Shown piece after piece: positions 1 to 12,700 of a DNA stretch of 64,000 nucleotides (position 1 is its first letter; each line of letters begins with the position of its first letter). The notes under the pieces are model-generated. The model did not search any database. It saw nothing but the letters and a program-made list of their open reading frames with translations, and was not told where the DNA came from. A program made the translations under genes and the position numbers. Source of the stretch: Ailanthus altissimus (lineage: Eukaryota > Streptophyta > Magnoliopsida > Sapindales > Simaroubaceae). The DNA lies in contig OX327699.1 in NCBI GenBank assembly GCA_946807835.1, positions 25,160,014 to 25,224,013 on the forward strand, in the 5' to 3' direction.

Positions 1-2
1 AA

Positions 3-203
3 ACAGCACTGGAGGTGGGTTCTGCCAGTGATGAGAAAAAGGTGGACAAAGAGAAGGATTCATGGAGCCCATTGAAGATTCTAATGGACGATGGTATTGA
101 TTGGGATCAACGTGAAGAATATATAAAAACTGCATCGGAATCTGCATCTCTCATCTCTCGAATTTTCACATACATTTCTCGAGAATCACATCACATCTTC
201 TGA
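3..203 (+). CDS. 3' end of an unidentified gene (last exon, partial)
   Basis: An open frame enters from the left edge and runs 66 codons to a TGA at 201-203. The visible peptide is acidic and lysine-rich at first (SDEKKVDKEKDSWSPLKIL), then DDGIDWDQREEYIKTASES, and ends RESHHIF. I see no transmembrane segment and do not recognise the family. No in-frame start is evident (the frame is open at the edge), so this is most simply the terminal exon of a gene lying to the left. The sequence turns AT-rich straight after the stop, which fits a 3' UTR. It could also be a chance frame, since only 201 bases are visible. Confidence 0.45.
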   Translation, partial: TALEVGSASDEKKVDKEKDSWSPLKILMDDGIDWDQREEYIKTASESASLISRIFTYISRESHHIF

Positions 204-1856
204 TCGTTTCTGGTCAATACCTTGCACTTTTTTGAATTGTTTTTGGTGACCGCTTTCATCACAACATTTGCTTTTGTTCAAACTAAGTTCAGTTTGTTGC
301 ATCGCATATCACAAAAAGCCACATAAATAATGCACATTGGCCAATGAATAATTATCTATTTATTTGTTCGTTCTATTATAATAATATATTATACATCTAG
401 TCCTAGTAACTTTTTAAGAATTTTATGGGTATTCACAAAATTACATTTTCAGATTGTATATAGAAGAAACCTTCTTCACATGTGGACAAATTCGATTTCA
501 AATCGATTCAATTTATGAGAGACTCAATTAAACTGTTTCATTCCACACATTTTGAAATTGATTGGAATTGATTATTAGTAGAATTAAACTAGTTCAATTT
601 AATTTTTATTAATTTTTTAATCTATTTTAATTTTAAATCAAACTAAAATAAAAACTATTCCATTAATTCTTATAAATAAGAACTAAAGTGCAATGGAATA
701 GAATCGAATTGACTTTTTTCAATTGGGTTCAATCCAAATATAATCACCCTCCTTAGTTGTAATATAAATTTATAATAATAATAATAATAATAATTTATGG
801 TAACTATTATAAGGTATGTAAAAGTATGTTTAAGAAAGGAATCATACATAAGATCTACATTTGATTATGTGTAACTACAAATTAATTTATAACAATAATA
901 TTGGAAATTTTTCTTGGATCATTATATAAAGCCTCCGATTTTTCTATCACATGTTCTAAGTTTTGTTTATCTACTTCTACATTTTTTAAGTTTTCAAATA
1001 TATCATGTAAATTGAAACATGTAATTGCAAATTTAGATACGTAACAAAAACAAAATTGAAATGAATAGAATGAAACTATCACAAACTTTTTCTATAATTC
1101 ATTAGTTTTTCTCTTAAATTATACTAAATAATGTTTTTGTATAAATAATTTTTAAAGTACTAGAGAAATATATTTCTTTAATCAGATAGTATAAAACTAG
1201 ATAAGTATAAAAACTATATCTGAACATAAAAATATTTAGATTAGACTTTTACTTTTTCTTCTTATGTTAAAGAATGGACATAAAAGATAAACGATTGCTT
1301 TCAAAACACTACCGCCTTGAACATATTCCATGTGTAATTGGTTCTTTTCGAAGGAAGGAAAAAAAAAAAACAAAAAACAATGTAAAGACTGCTCCAGAAT
1401 TGGAATATGATAATGTTATTTATGCTAAAAATTTATGATTATATGTAGCAATTTTATATAATTCGGTAAAGGATATGCATCCCTGAGCCTATTGGCCCAA
1501 AATGTTGGATATACGTATTACATGCATCAAACTTTATCGAAAGGGACCGATAAGCTTCGAGAAGGAAGAATTTTTCTTAATTTTTAAACAGTTTGCCTCT
1601 ACACGTTGTATATAGACCAAGAGAATCTAAGCGATAAATTAAAGCTAACGTGTAAAGATAATTTTTATGCTAATACATAGTTAGGGAAATACAAAACTAA
1701 GTTGTTTTTATTAGCTAATGTGTAATGTAAAGAGTAATGCTATATATTTTAAGTTGTATCATAAATATTGATATATTAAATAATTATTAAATAGTAAAAT
1801 AATATAAATTTTAAAATTATTCATTACACTCAATAATTATTTAATAATGAGGGTGA

Positions 1857-2086
1857 ATTTATGTAGGGAGTTAGGAGAGCAATGGCCCCAAGCCCTAATT
1901 TTTTTTAAAAAAAATTAATAGTAAATTTTATAATTTTTATCTTAAAAAATAAGTATTTTTATTAATTGGCCTTTTCAAATTTTCAACTTTGACAATAAAA
2001 TGTTAATATAATTAAATTTTAGTATAATATAATTTTTAACATTAATATTTAGACATTCTTCACTTTAAAGTTTGATTTCGCCTTAA
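1857..2086. mobile_element. MITE-like dispersed repeat, copy a
   Basis: This non-coding segment resembles 20117-20335 and 39989-40222 along its length. Shared landmarks are a GGCCCC-rich left end followed by CCCTAATTTTTTT, a middle of TTTATAATTTTTA, and a right end reading GATTTCGCC. Copy c (39989-40222) has a 9-bp target duplication, which defines the family as a small non-autonomous DNA element. The ends of this copy are approximate. Confidence 0.55.
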
Positions 2087-3146
2087 CTTAATACATGATT
2101 ATTTAAAATACAAACTTAAGAAATGTAATATTATTCCTAATGTAAATACTAGCCATTTTCTTTGTCTATTTTTTCTTTTACATGCAAGTAATATAAATGT
2201 TAATTAAAATATGATGATTTGGAGATTAAACAGGTAAAAACTAGGGTGACAGTGGCTTCTCCGAAATCATATATTGCAATTGCAAGCAAGTAACAAGTTG
2301 TTAGCATTGAATTTTGTTATGCATAAAAGTCGCTCTCAGGAAATTAATTGGGTGGCAGCCGATGAGTTTGCCAAGAAAAAGAAAGCGGTGGGATTTGCCG
2401 CTGGATGGAGACACGCGTGGAGTTCTCAACTTCACACGTGTCGGAGGGAGTAGAAGTGTTCAGACTGTGATACTGATACATTGATGTTGCCTTGGCCTGC
2501 CCACCGCCCTTGATTTGCCAAGCATCCATATCCAATTCAAGAAGTCGACAATTTTTTAATCTTTTATATTTTTTCAAAAAAAATAAAAGCTTAAATAATT
2601 AAAATATTGAATCCAATTTATTGATCACCTTGGATATTTCCGAAATATTGATATCATTTCTGTGAATATTTGGTGTAAAGCAGAATTGCCTGCTCATTTA
2701 GAAAATTTAAAAGCGAAAGGAAAACAAAAGACAACCACCACAATTAGAAAATACACACCTACTTCACATTATGTGAAACCTCTTACTATTCCACGTATGT
2801 ACGTAAAAATAAAAATGTACACTCAACTATCGTGTTTACGTGTGCACAAAGCAAAGAACTTTCTTAATTATTACTGAAAATAATAATTTTTACTTTTTCA
2901 AAATTATAACAAAGGAATAAAAAAAGAAACAACTACAACTCTACATGAGTTTCGAGAGACCGTTGAGCAGATTTATTGGTTAAATTATTGAACCAAGCGC
3001 GTACGCTCCCCAAAATTATTGAATTTGAATAAAATAGTTTTATTTATTTAATGAAAGTAGAAGCAGCAAAGCATTAAGCACTTCAAATTAATTTTTTTTT
3101 TTTAGAAAAAAAAAAAAGAGAAGCCAATTTTCACAACCACTCACGC

Positions 3147-3154
3147 TTATATAT
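3147..3154 (+). promoter_or_regulatory. putative TATA box of the DUF1645 gene
   Basis: TTATATAT lies about 230 bases upstream of the chosen start codon in an otherwise mixed stretch. A CT-rich segment follows (3213-3280), as is common in plant 5' leaders. Position and sequence fit a TATA box. This is inference from sequence only. Confidence 0.4.
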
Positions 3155-3378
3155 CCGTAAGTTCTTAACCCTAACCCCACACTTTTTGTTCATAACAACC
3201 AAAATTCTAAATTTCTTCTCTTTCCCTTTAAAATATCAAATCTCTTTTGTTTCTCTTGTCTCTTCGTCTTTCTCTTGGTTCATATATATTATTATTATAT
3301 ATCAATCGGCAGAGATATATAGCCATAGAAACAAGTTAATATTAGTTATTTTTGTTGGTTTTTCAAAAATAGATACAA

Positions 3379-4311
3379 ATGCAGGCAGCTGCAAGCCCAC
3401 TTCTCTCGCTATCTCCAAGCTCTCCGAGCTTTAACAGCTACTCTTCAGCCAATCTTGCTGAGATTGCAGCGAGGGTTGTTGAAGAATTCAGGCAGGAATC
3501 TGATATGGATTCGAATATTTTCAACTGGGAAGACTCTGAAAGCAATATTTTGTTCTCGCAAGAGCAGAATAAAGATGAGAAGGGTACTTGCTTCAGCAAC
3601 AACCACCACCCAGATGAAGAAGATGAAGATGAAGATGAAAGTGAATTTGAGTTTGCTGTTTTGTGTAGAAAACAAGACTCTCCTATTTCAGCTGATGAGA
3701 TCTTCTTCAACGGTCAAATAAAGCCAATCTATCCTCTCTTCAACAGGGATTTGCTCTTCAATGATACTCAAACTGATCAAAATCAAAGCATCAACAGCAA
3801 CAACAACAACAATATCTCAGCACGTTCGTCTAAAAAGACGAGGTTGCCACTGGGAAAGCTTATGAGCGAAGAACGAGAAGCGTCTGCATCATGTTCATCA
3901 TCAGAAGCCGATGATCTTGACAACTTACAGCCAGGAACGTACTGCGTGTGGACACCAAAAGCTTCCTCTGTTAAAGAATCGCCAGGGAGGGCATGCAAAA
4001 AGAGCAATTCAACAGGATCTTCAAAGAGATGGAAGTTCAGAGACTTGCTTTACAGAAGTAACAGTGATGGTAAAGATACGTTCGTGTTCTTGACTCCCAA
4101 CAAGAACAATAAGATTAATGATGATCAAGGTCAGAGCAACAATAAAGACATTAAAGCTTCTGGAAAAGTGAAAGTAGTTGAAGAGCATTATGTGAGGAGC
4201 CGAGCCTTGAAAGAAGAAGATAAGAAGCGGTCGTTTTTACCCTACCGCCAAGACTTGGTGGGTTTGTTCAACAATGTTAATGGCTTGAGTCGAAATTTGC
4301 GTCCATTTTGA
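3379..4311 (+). CDS. DUF1645 family protein, single exon
   Basis: A 310-codon uninterrupted frame encodes a plant DUF1645 protein. The family is plant-specific, its biochemical role is unknown, and some rice members are linked to stress tolerance and grain traits. Seen here: a Ser-rich N-terminus (residues 1-25), an amphipathic stretch AEIAARVVEEFRQ (27-39), an acidic run (79-90), the family core FEFAVLCRKQDSPISADEIF (90-109) leading to GQIKPIYPLFNRDLLF, an Asn run (139-145), a basic patch SSKRWKFRDLLYRSNSDGKD (214-233) followed by FVFL, and a C-terminal YRQDLVGLFNNVNGLSRNL. No signal peptide or membrane segment is visible; basic patches would suit a nuclear or cytosolic protein. The start is the first ATG of this frame that precedes the conserved N-terminus, with a TATA-like box about 230 bases upstream. 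Family assignment is firm; function is not. Confidence 0.9.
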   Translation: MQAAASPLLSLSPSSPSFNSYSSANLAEIAARVVEEFRQESDMDSNIFNWEDSESNILFSQEQNKDEKGTCFSNNHHPDEEDEDEDESEFEFAVLCRKQDSPISADEIFFNGQIKPIYPLFNRDLLFNDTQTDQNQSINSNNNNNISARSSKKTRLPLGKLMSEEREASASCSSSEADDLDNLQPGTYCVWTPKASSVKESPGRACKKSNSTGSSKRWKFRDLLYRSNSDGKDTFVFLTPNKNNKINDDQGQSNNKDIKASGKVKVVEEHYVRSRALKEEDKKRSFLPYRQDLVGLFNNVNGLSRNLRPF

Positions 4312-7300
4312 AAGCTCAATGAATTTCTTCTGTTAATTTCAGATCGAGGTGGTGACTTTTTCTTTTTCTTTTCTTTTAATTTCTTTTTTTTTTTTTCAAT
4401 TCTCTAATTTTCTATGCGAGTATAATGTGGATTTTTTTACTTAATTTTGTTAAGAGTTTTTTTTGAAAGAAAAATACACATATGATTAGTTGGGTTAATT
4501 ACAAGGTAATTGACTTTGTTTATTATTCAAGTTTGTGTAAATATGTGAGAGATTTTAGTATCTGTTTGATTTATGTTATTATCATTGAGCTTTAAAAAGC
4601 TCTAGTTGCATCTGGAGAATGGTAATGGGATGTATGTAAATATATTTTTATGCATTTTTTTTCTTTTGGGTAAAGATTAATTACATGTAAAATGTCTAAT
4701 TAATGGTAGGGTTTCAAGCTCACCCAATTTGGCCCCCCTTCATGGACTATGAATATCACTTTCTTGATGATGGTTTGAGACTTTTGAGTCTAATTAATTA
4801 TGTGTTGGAAATTAAATTTTTGTTTTGAGATAATTCCTGTGGGTCTCACAAGGTGAACCACGAGTAAATTCGAAGTCTTTTGGACAATGATTATGGGTGC
4901 ATATTTTTTCTATGATATGGTGCGATTCCATGAGAAATTATGCTTATATTTTTCAACCAGTTTTTATGCATACAAAGAAAAATCTCTCTTCCGATCCTAT
5001 TTATCATAATTTATAAGTTGTTAATTTTTGAAATTTCCTATAAAATTAAAAAATTCTTAAAAGATTGAGAACCCCTTTTCTTTTTCCCCCCCTAACCCAC
5101 CTAGACTACCATTCTGCCAGCTGAACAAAAATTAATACTAGATATGAATCGTTGACCTGGTCTATAAACTGAGTAGCATACTTTTCTTTTAAGTCTAGCT
5201 ATTTAACTATACATATTCAGGAATAATAAATTTAAGTTATTCATAATAAGTTACAAAGTCAATGTCAACTTGAAAATAATAATAATAATTCATCAATCGC
5301 GGCAATGTAACATAAACATTGCATCATTACATAATCATAAGTAGACAAATTGGATATCAGAGGCAATCTGCTTTTAATATTTATTGTGTCAGGTGGAATT
5401 AGATCAGATTTCTTGTTCTTTTATAAATTATTTTCAGCAATTTTATATGTACTACAATGGAAGTAGGTAAAAAAAAAAAAAAATCAATAAAAGTGCTGAG
5501 AGCTGGGGCAGGGCTATTTGATTTGAACAAAAGAAAGTGAGAATTATACTTCCCGAGGAAAAATATCATAGTTTTATCATGCTTTTGGTTTTTAGTCTCT
5601 AATGGTGGAGAGAAACACACACCCACCCAGATTTACAGCATAATGCCTTTAGTTTTTGGGTCCCAGCTAAAGGAATCCTTTAAATCTTTTTGTAAAATGG
5701 GTCTTGTTTCCAGTTTCCAATTTCCAATTGCGTTTTCCTGGCATTTGGTCTTTAGTGGGATCCATCAGGAAAATAACTATTAACAGTGAGAAAGAAAAAG
5801 GAAATGGAAAAATGAATGGATCCCAAGTCTCATTCGGAGGCAGCAATAGCCTAATATTTGTCCCATTTGAGTGTCAATAGGTCTTGGTCTGGGTCTTGGT
5901 CTATGTATCTTGTCTGGTTCTTTCGCCAAACCTAGGAAAGTGTGCAAAGTAAAAAAAAAAAAAAAAAGAGAAAGCTTCTTTCTTTCCAATGTCCAGTCTT
6001 AATTGAGGAAAATGGGAACTGACCAAATTCTGGAGCTGAATTGTTGTTTGTGTCGAAAGAAACTTATGATGATCCCAGAACGTGGAAAAATATCATACAC
6101 CTTATCAAATCAGAAGCATATTTATAATACTATGGAATTAGATTCAGATTTATCAACAAATTAGATTCCATGCTCCTGCTATTTCTCTCTTTTTCTAAAA
6201 GGGAGAAACACATTTCTTTTTTTTTTCTTTTCTTTTTGGGAAAAAAGGAGAGATGAATAGTAAATAATTGAAGTGAAGCTTTGTTGCAGCTTCTTGTACA
6301 CATTTCCATAAAGAGAGTTACTGAGAAATAGCAGAAGAAGGGGGTATCTGAGTGTTGGCTGGATGTGGGGTATTTTCACATCCTTTTTCTTTTTAACTTT
6401 TTTATTTTTAATTTTAATTTTAATTTAATTTATTTTAATTTTTTTGGGTAGGGGGTTTAGAATACAATGCCAGAAGCCAAAGCCTGTGAACCCTGCTAAG
6501 CACTTGCATTACATGACAACCAGGTACCCCAAATATATCTTGGGTACTCAACCAAATCTACATCAACACCCTCCACCATGACTTCCACATCATTCCCCAC
6601 TTTTCCACAATTTCTTTTTCCATCAACATCTCCTCTCAATTTGTATCTTTTTTTATGAAAATATTTAGGTTGAAGCGTGTTTGTCGGTAGATAAATATAT
6701 TGTGTTATTTTAATAATTTTTTGATTATATATCAGTAGATCTTAAAATATAATATCTTAATTTTAATAATGATATAATATATTTTCTCAATTCATTTTTC
6801 TTTTTCTCTTTTTTATGCCATAAATTTTAAGATTAAAAATCTTGATTTTACATCTTACATACACACCCATGAAATTATCTAAAGTCGTTATAGAATTAGA
6901 ATATAACCGATTATACAGTACAAATTTTCTGTTACTTATTTCAAAGTTTTAAAATTTCTTCAAATATAAATAATAAGTTAAAAAATATATAATAAAAAAT
7001 CTCTAGACTTACAACCAAAAAAGTAGAAGAATAATATTATACATCTAACTGTAGTCTTACCCGATTATCTAATTCCTCTTGATTAATCGGTTGAAGGACT
7101 CAATTAATCATTCAAAATCCTAGTTGTAATATTAAAGCTCAGTCACCAAGTGTGGCATGTATCAAGCATGCCACTCGCCAAGAGTTCCTGAAGAAGAGAT
7201 TGAATCAAAGTTTGATTGATGAAAAACCATACATTTGGATAACTTCCAATTGCCTTTTTGATTAGAATTATATTCGTAGAGTGGGTGAGGGGATTCTTTA

Positions 7301-9487
7301 ATGAATAGCTGGCCATGTTCACAAGAGTCCCCCCCTACTTTAAATGCCCCTTTTTCCAGAAAATGGCAGACCATTTTTTATCTCTTCATATCTACATCTC
7401 ATGTCAATGTTCCTTCCATTAAAATGCCAAATCTCTTTCAGGACTATAAACCCATCAGCAAGCATAAGACCACAGTGGAAAAAGCTGGAAAAAAGAGCCT
7501 GCTTTTCCCCATTTTACATAACTGACCTTTCATTCACAGATAAAAGATACAAAAGCAAGAATCAGAGGGTTAGATGCTTGCGATAAACATTGGATGATAA
7601 AGGATGTATTAGCTGTTTTGATAGCAATCCTTTTTCCACATCTGGGGCCCAATAACATGGGTAGTGTTAAATGCCTAATTAGAGGATCAATTATGTATGC
7701 AGTTGACAAACTAAAGCTTTTGGATTAAATGGCTAAATCCCATTGGTTTTTAAGTTGGAAGTTTCAAAGAAGTTTAACCCCAGCAAAGTTTCCATAGATG
7801 TATATGAAATCAAGAAAATTATGATACTTTGTACGAATGATTTTTCTTGACTCCGTAAAAGAGGCAAAATGGGACAATGTGACATCAAGAAAATCATCCG
7901 TGTTTAGTGGGTATTTGATTGTCATGTCGGATACCCAATTTAGTATAGTTAATGTACATTGTATTCCTTCGAGAAAATTGCAAATCCCATATCATATGCC
8001 TTTTAAGATGATGAATCTCGAATAACAAAACATGGTTCAAACGGCCATAGAAATAGCCTGGAATTGCACTAATAAAAATCTAAATGCAGTATGTATGTTC
8101 CCACTAAACTTTCTGGTGAGTAAAGTGATTATTTTATTACTCTTTTTATTATCAATCCTGCCCCTGCTAATTGACATAAAAAATGGTTCCATTTATGATT
8201 GAGGCCGGCACCGCCACCGCTAGATGATCGTGTGTGTTTTTTTTTTTTTTTTTTTTTTTTTTTTGAGTGTTACAACACACACACCTCTACAACACACACA
8301 CACTTATAAACCGCCAATATACGGAATCGAACCTCTGACTTGGGTGAGCATCACAAGAGAGGCTGCCAATTGGGCTAGCACCCTCTGCTCTCTAGATGAT
8401 CGTGTTTTAAACATCAAAAAGATGAAAGTGTTCCAAGTGTAAGTTTGTAAAACAATTTTAAACCTTTGGTCAAGTTAGTGGTTTCAACTTTCAATAATGT
8501 AGTACCTGTATCGGCCAGAACAATGTAGTGTGATGAATAATGTATTGTAGTGGTCCATAAATTAATCTCAGTAGTACAAAATGAGGGTGGGTTATACGAC
8601 CATTGATTCATGATGATTGATGATCTATTTATTAAAGAAACACATGTATGCAGGCTTTGTACCAGGCCCGTTTGACATTGAGTACATTTATAGCTGAAAG
8701 AAAGCATTTGCATTATAGTCATGGAGCACTCTAAAACCATTTTTTCTCAGCCTTGTGGTTCTCATTTTCAAACTCACTTTGTCACTATGCTCCTAATTTC
8801 AGTCATTGCTTTTCTCTCATTTTGTTCCATTGCTTTATCTTTTTTGAAGAAAAAACAAAACCATGATTATAATCCAAATTCTCTCAAATGGCAAATATTG
8901 GTACAAGTCAAATTTGAATCTCAATTTTTGTACCACCTCAGAAAAAAGAAAAAAAAATTACCAGTTGAACTAAGTAGTACTCACAACTTCATGTTTAGGT
9001 AAGAGATGATGTCATTAAATTTAAACACAAGGATTATAAGTTTCCAGCGGTCTCTACCAAAATTCAAGATTAAGACTGTTATTTTTTACTGCCCTGTAGT
9101 TTTGCAGAACTAGTAAGAACTCCTCTATAGTTTTAAAACCACCAAAAATCCTCCTGGACCTGATGCTTATTTTCTGTTAACATTAGCCAAACCACCCTCC
9201 ATATGGTGCTTTTGAAACTATAGGGGGAGTTTTTGATAGTTATAAAAGACTATAAGAACGTGATGGTTCTACTAAAAGAATATACAATAAATATTAGGTG
9301 TTACATCAACTTTGAATATAAATTTTGTATCTTAGTTTTATATCCGTAATATTACTGATAAATATTTACCCTCATCAAATCTCATCTCCTGCAAGTATGT
9401 TCAGCAGGCATTAACATCGTCATTATAGGACTCGATTAGCTAAATGGACGATAACTTTTTGTGCTGCGAATTTTGCAAAATGCAATC
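4312..9487. other. Intergenic region between the DUF1645 gene and DXR
   Basis: I find no gene in these 5.2 kb. It contains many T and CT runs (4360-4400, 6205-6240, 6390-6440), a short GGTCTT repeat near 5880-5905, and a SINE at 8220-8405 described separately. Short frames here have no recognisable domain and no plausible splice partners. The DUF1645 3' UTR occupies the first few hundred bases. Confidence 0.6.
8220..8405 (-). mobile_element. tRNA-derived SINE with 14-bp target-site duplication
   Basis: A 158-bp insert (8234-8391) is bounded by identical 14-bp direct repeats CTAGATGATCGTGT at 8220-8233 and 8392-8405. Read on the minus strand it begins with a TAGCCCAATTGGCAG segment resembling a Pol III A box, then AGGTTCGATTCC resembling a B box about 40 bases later, and ends in GTAACACTC followed by an A tract of more than 20 (a T tract on the + strand). 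This is the standard layout of a plant tRNA-related SINE. The perfect duplication indicates a fairly young insertion. A (CA)n stretch lies near the 3' end. Confidence 0.88.
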
Positions 9488-9493
9488 TTTATT
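9488..9493 (-). terminator. putative poly(A) signal of DXR
   Basis: AATAAA on the minus strand, about 250 bases downstream of the DXR stop codon. The location fits a plant 3' UTR. Plant polyadenylation signals are loose, so this is only a candidate. Confidence 0.35.
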
Positions 9494-9742
9494 AATGAAG
9501 ATAAAAATCAATGCTCCAATTGGCTAGCACAAGCATTCATATAATTTATTTTATACATATAAACTGGGGGACATATTCTGAATGCCCACCTTACATCTAT
9601 ATATATATATATATATGGTACAATTGCTTCATGCCCCCTAAACCTTGGCAACTATACCAGTTTTGGCAAAAATGTAAGTACATCTACCCAGTGCTCAAAA
9701 ATTAATAGAGCAACAATGCCGGGTTCAAGGGCAAGCTATCGG

Positions 9743-12700
9743 TCATGCAAGAACAGGGCTTTTATCTGATGATTTTTGCAAACTAGCAGCGTATTCTCGT
9801 GCCCACGCATCATAATGTAATATATCCTCTAGGGAAGGTGAGGCCACCAATTCTGCCTGGTGCTTATCGCATGTTAACTCTACAACCTTAAAAATATCCA
9901 GGTAACTAATCCTGAAAGAAACAAGACATTACATCTTAAATCTATATTTTATAGGAGAAGATATTCTCAAATTTACTAATAATAGCATACTAGAGCAAAG
10001 CTTTGAGTCTGAAGAAATGTAGTTGGAAATCACTAAAACAATATCATTAGAACTTTAGGTCATACCATAAATCTCTATTTCCCTTTTCATGGCGTATGCT
10101 AGAGCTCAAGAAGTTCACAATTATTGATAAGAAAACCAGCAAGTCATGCAATTGAATGGCATCAACATATTTCATGAAATCTTTGTCCAAATAAAATAAC
10201 CATAAGACGCTAAAAGTCAACGTAAAAAGTCAATTTTCAGAAAGTATTTCCTACTGATAACAAAAAAGTAACTACGTATTCAGGTGAGGCGCAGCATAAC
10301 CCAGATATCATGATCATCAAGCATATTTAGGGTTTTGTAGCATGCTCCTTGTTAAAAGATGAAAAACACAAGATTGAAGGTAAAGCCAGAAGAAAACAAA
10401 ACCAAAAGAGAGAAAAATAAAAAGCCTTGGGAGATGTCTTAAAAGTTCAGAAAGCAGCACTTTGCATCAAGAAAAAAGATACATACTTTTCATCGATGAA
10501 CAACTCTACCGCTTTCTCATTTGCCGCACTAAGAACTCCTGTCATGGTACCTCCAGCCCGTCCAGCGGCATAGCAAAGATTTACAGATGGGAATTTAGCA
10601 TTGTCAGGCTTCATAAATGTTAATGAACCAATCCTGCATCACACCTTTCAATTTTAGTCACATATGTATGAATGACTCTCAGCACATGAAGACACATTAG
10701 GAGATTGTTTTTAAACATCACGTGCCAAAAACCCCAGCAAGAGACTTTTTAGAAACATTTGTTTCACAGACAAATAAGGGAGGCAGACACACACAAAAAA
10801 AAAATAAAAGGCCTTCCAGCTTAATTGCATGTTCATCAGTCATGAACAATACCCATGAAACAGTTAAACTATTGGTGACTTTGTTTCGACACAGTAGCAC
10901 TGTTCAATCCATCCTGCCTTTAAGGTATAGCGATTCCTAAAATGAAATGATAAACTAGATGGCAGGCATACTTGGTAAGTAGGTAATAAAGTTTTTCCAT
11001 GTTACTAGAATACCTATTGTTTGCACAAACAGAAAAATCCTACTTAGAAGTGTAAACAGTCATTCATAGCCACTAGTATCCATAAATAGAAGCTTGAGAA
11101 AAACTTGGGTTCAATTTGGGTCACTTTTGAAAATGAAAACCCCTCTGAAGTTAAGCTGAAATTTACTTATATCTTGGAAACATAATCACATGGACTTTTT
11201 ATTTTCTGCAAACAAAACAAAGATGTTTAAAACCACAATCTGATAAGGGACAAGGCCAGTTACTTGGCAAGATCGAGGGGAGGCCATGTTGCTTCAGAGC
11301 AGTAAATTCTCTCTGGCCAAGACATTGTGTAAAGGAGTGGTATGCGCATATCAGCCCAACCCAATTGTCCGATAACAGAAGAATCCTGAAAAGATAGAGA
11401 CACAAATACGCCAAGAAGATAAGGAAACTGATTTACAGCGAGAGTTCACGTCATCTCAAAGATGCTGCCGGTATAAACTAACACATGACATCTGGAAAGA
11501 GATAAGACCTGTGTTTCAACCATTGAATGTATGATAGATTGTGGATGAATTACTATATCAATATCATCATATTCTGCTCCAAATAGATAATGGCCTTCAA
11601 TTACTTCCAAACCCTGTCGAATAATAAAGGAGTGTGATTATCAGTCTTCTAGCACTAGCAAATTGTATAATTGAGATATTAGATGAACACAAACCTTGTT
11701 GAAAAGGGTTGCAGAATCCACAGTAATCTTTTTCCCCAAACTATAGTTCGGATGCTTCAATGCATCTGCTACTTTAACTTCTTTCAGTTTTTCAGCTGGC
11801 CACTCCCTGTTAGTAAGAAAAAGAACAGATGTTCAAGCTTCCTATTAATGAACCTGGTTGATAAGAGTTAAACTGCAAAAGTAGTGGCATCCCAAAGTTG
11901 GCCATTGACATGTCGACAAGTTAGATAGAATATCCATCCAATATTGAACGTACAAAAATCCAAAGAACAAATGGATATCAATATCTAGCCAAAAAATGGG
12001 TACTGATAATGTGGAAATCAAACCAAAACACAAGTAAAAAGAAGTTTAATACTGAATTTTAATGTTAGCAATATGAGTTACTGTAGGCATTATAAGAGAG
12101 TAAAATAATGCTCTCAATGTAGATATCAACCTAGAAGATTAAAGTTTCTAACAGGAACTATAGTCCCACACCTGAAGGGCCCACCAGAGGCAGTTAGAAT
12201 AATACGCCTAAGTCCACCCTCCGGCAAGCCTTGAATACACTGCAGAAAGGAGAGCTCTTTCAACTTTCTATAGATAGATCATGCAAGTGCAAGAAAGATC
12301 ATTGACCAAATGTAATATGTAAATGCATGACTTACAATAAAAATACTATAAACGCATTAGAAGTATCTATTATTACATGCAATTTTTTGGATGCACTCAT
12401 GAATTAATACAGATATTCTTTCATACCTGAAAAATGGCAGAATGTTCTGAATCAGCTGGAAGAATTTTTATGTTATGCTTGTGAGCAAGGGGAAGGATAA
12501 AAGGACCACCAGCAATCAGTGTCTCCTTATTGGCCAAAGCTATTTCCTTCCCCGCTTCTATTGCGGCCACCGTAGGCTGAGGCAAAAAACAAAGGCTAAT
12601 TTAAGTTGGCAAATTCATGTTTTCTGATGACTGAAATCTTGGTTAGCTTCTAATCTCTTATTTGTTCTGAGATTCCTAAAAAGGAATTCAATAGAAAAAA

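Larger units (their letters stand above)
204..3378. other. AT-rich intergenic region with one MITE-like repeat
   Basis: No convincing coding exon is visible on either strand. It contains an (ATA)n microsatellite near 773-795, a dispersed repeat at 1857-2086 described separately, long A and T runs near 3090-3118, and the upstream region of the DUF1645 gene. A 77-codon minus-strand frame at 2344-2577 lacks a recognisable domain and is not called. Confidence 0.6.

Noticed and set aside
2344..2577. 77-codon minus-strand frame in the left intergenic region
   Set aside because: No recognisable domain, no splice partners and mixed composition; likely chance.
7301..7586. Overlapping + strand frames of 74 and 80 codons
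   Set aside because: Two frames over the same bases, neither with a domain or plausible exon context.
8721..9002. 93-codon + strand frame with a hydrophobic stretch
   Set aside because: Low-complexity K-rich end, no homologue recognised, no supporting gene structure.
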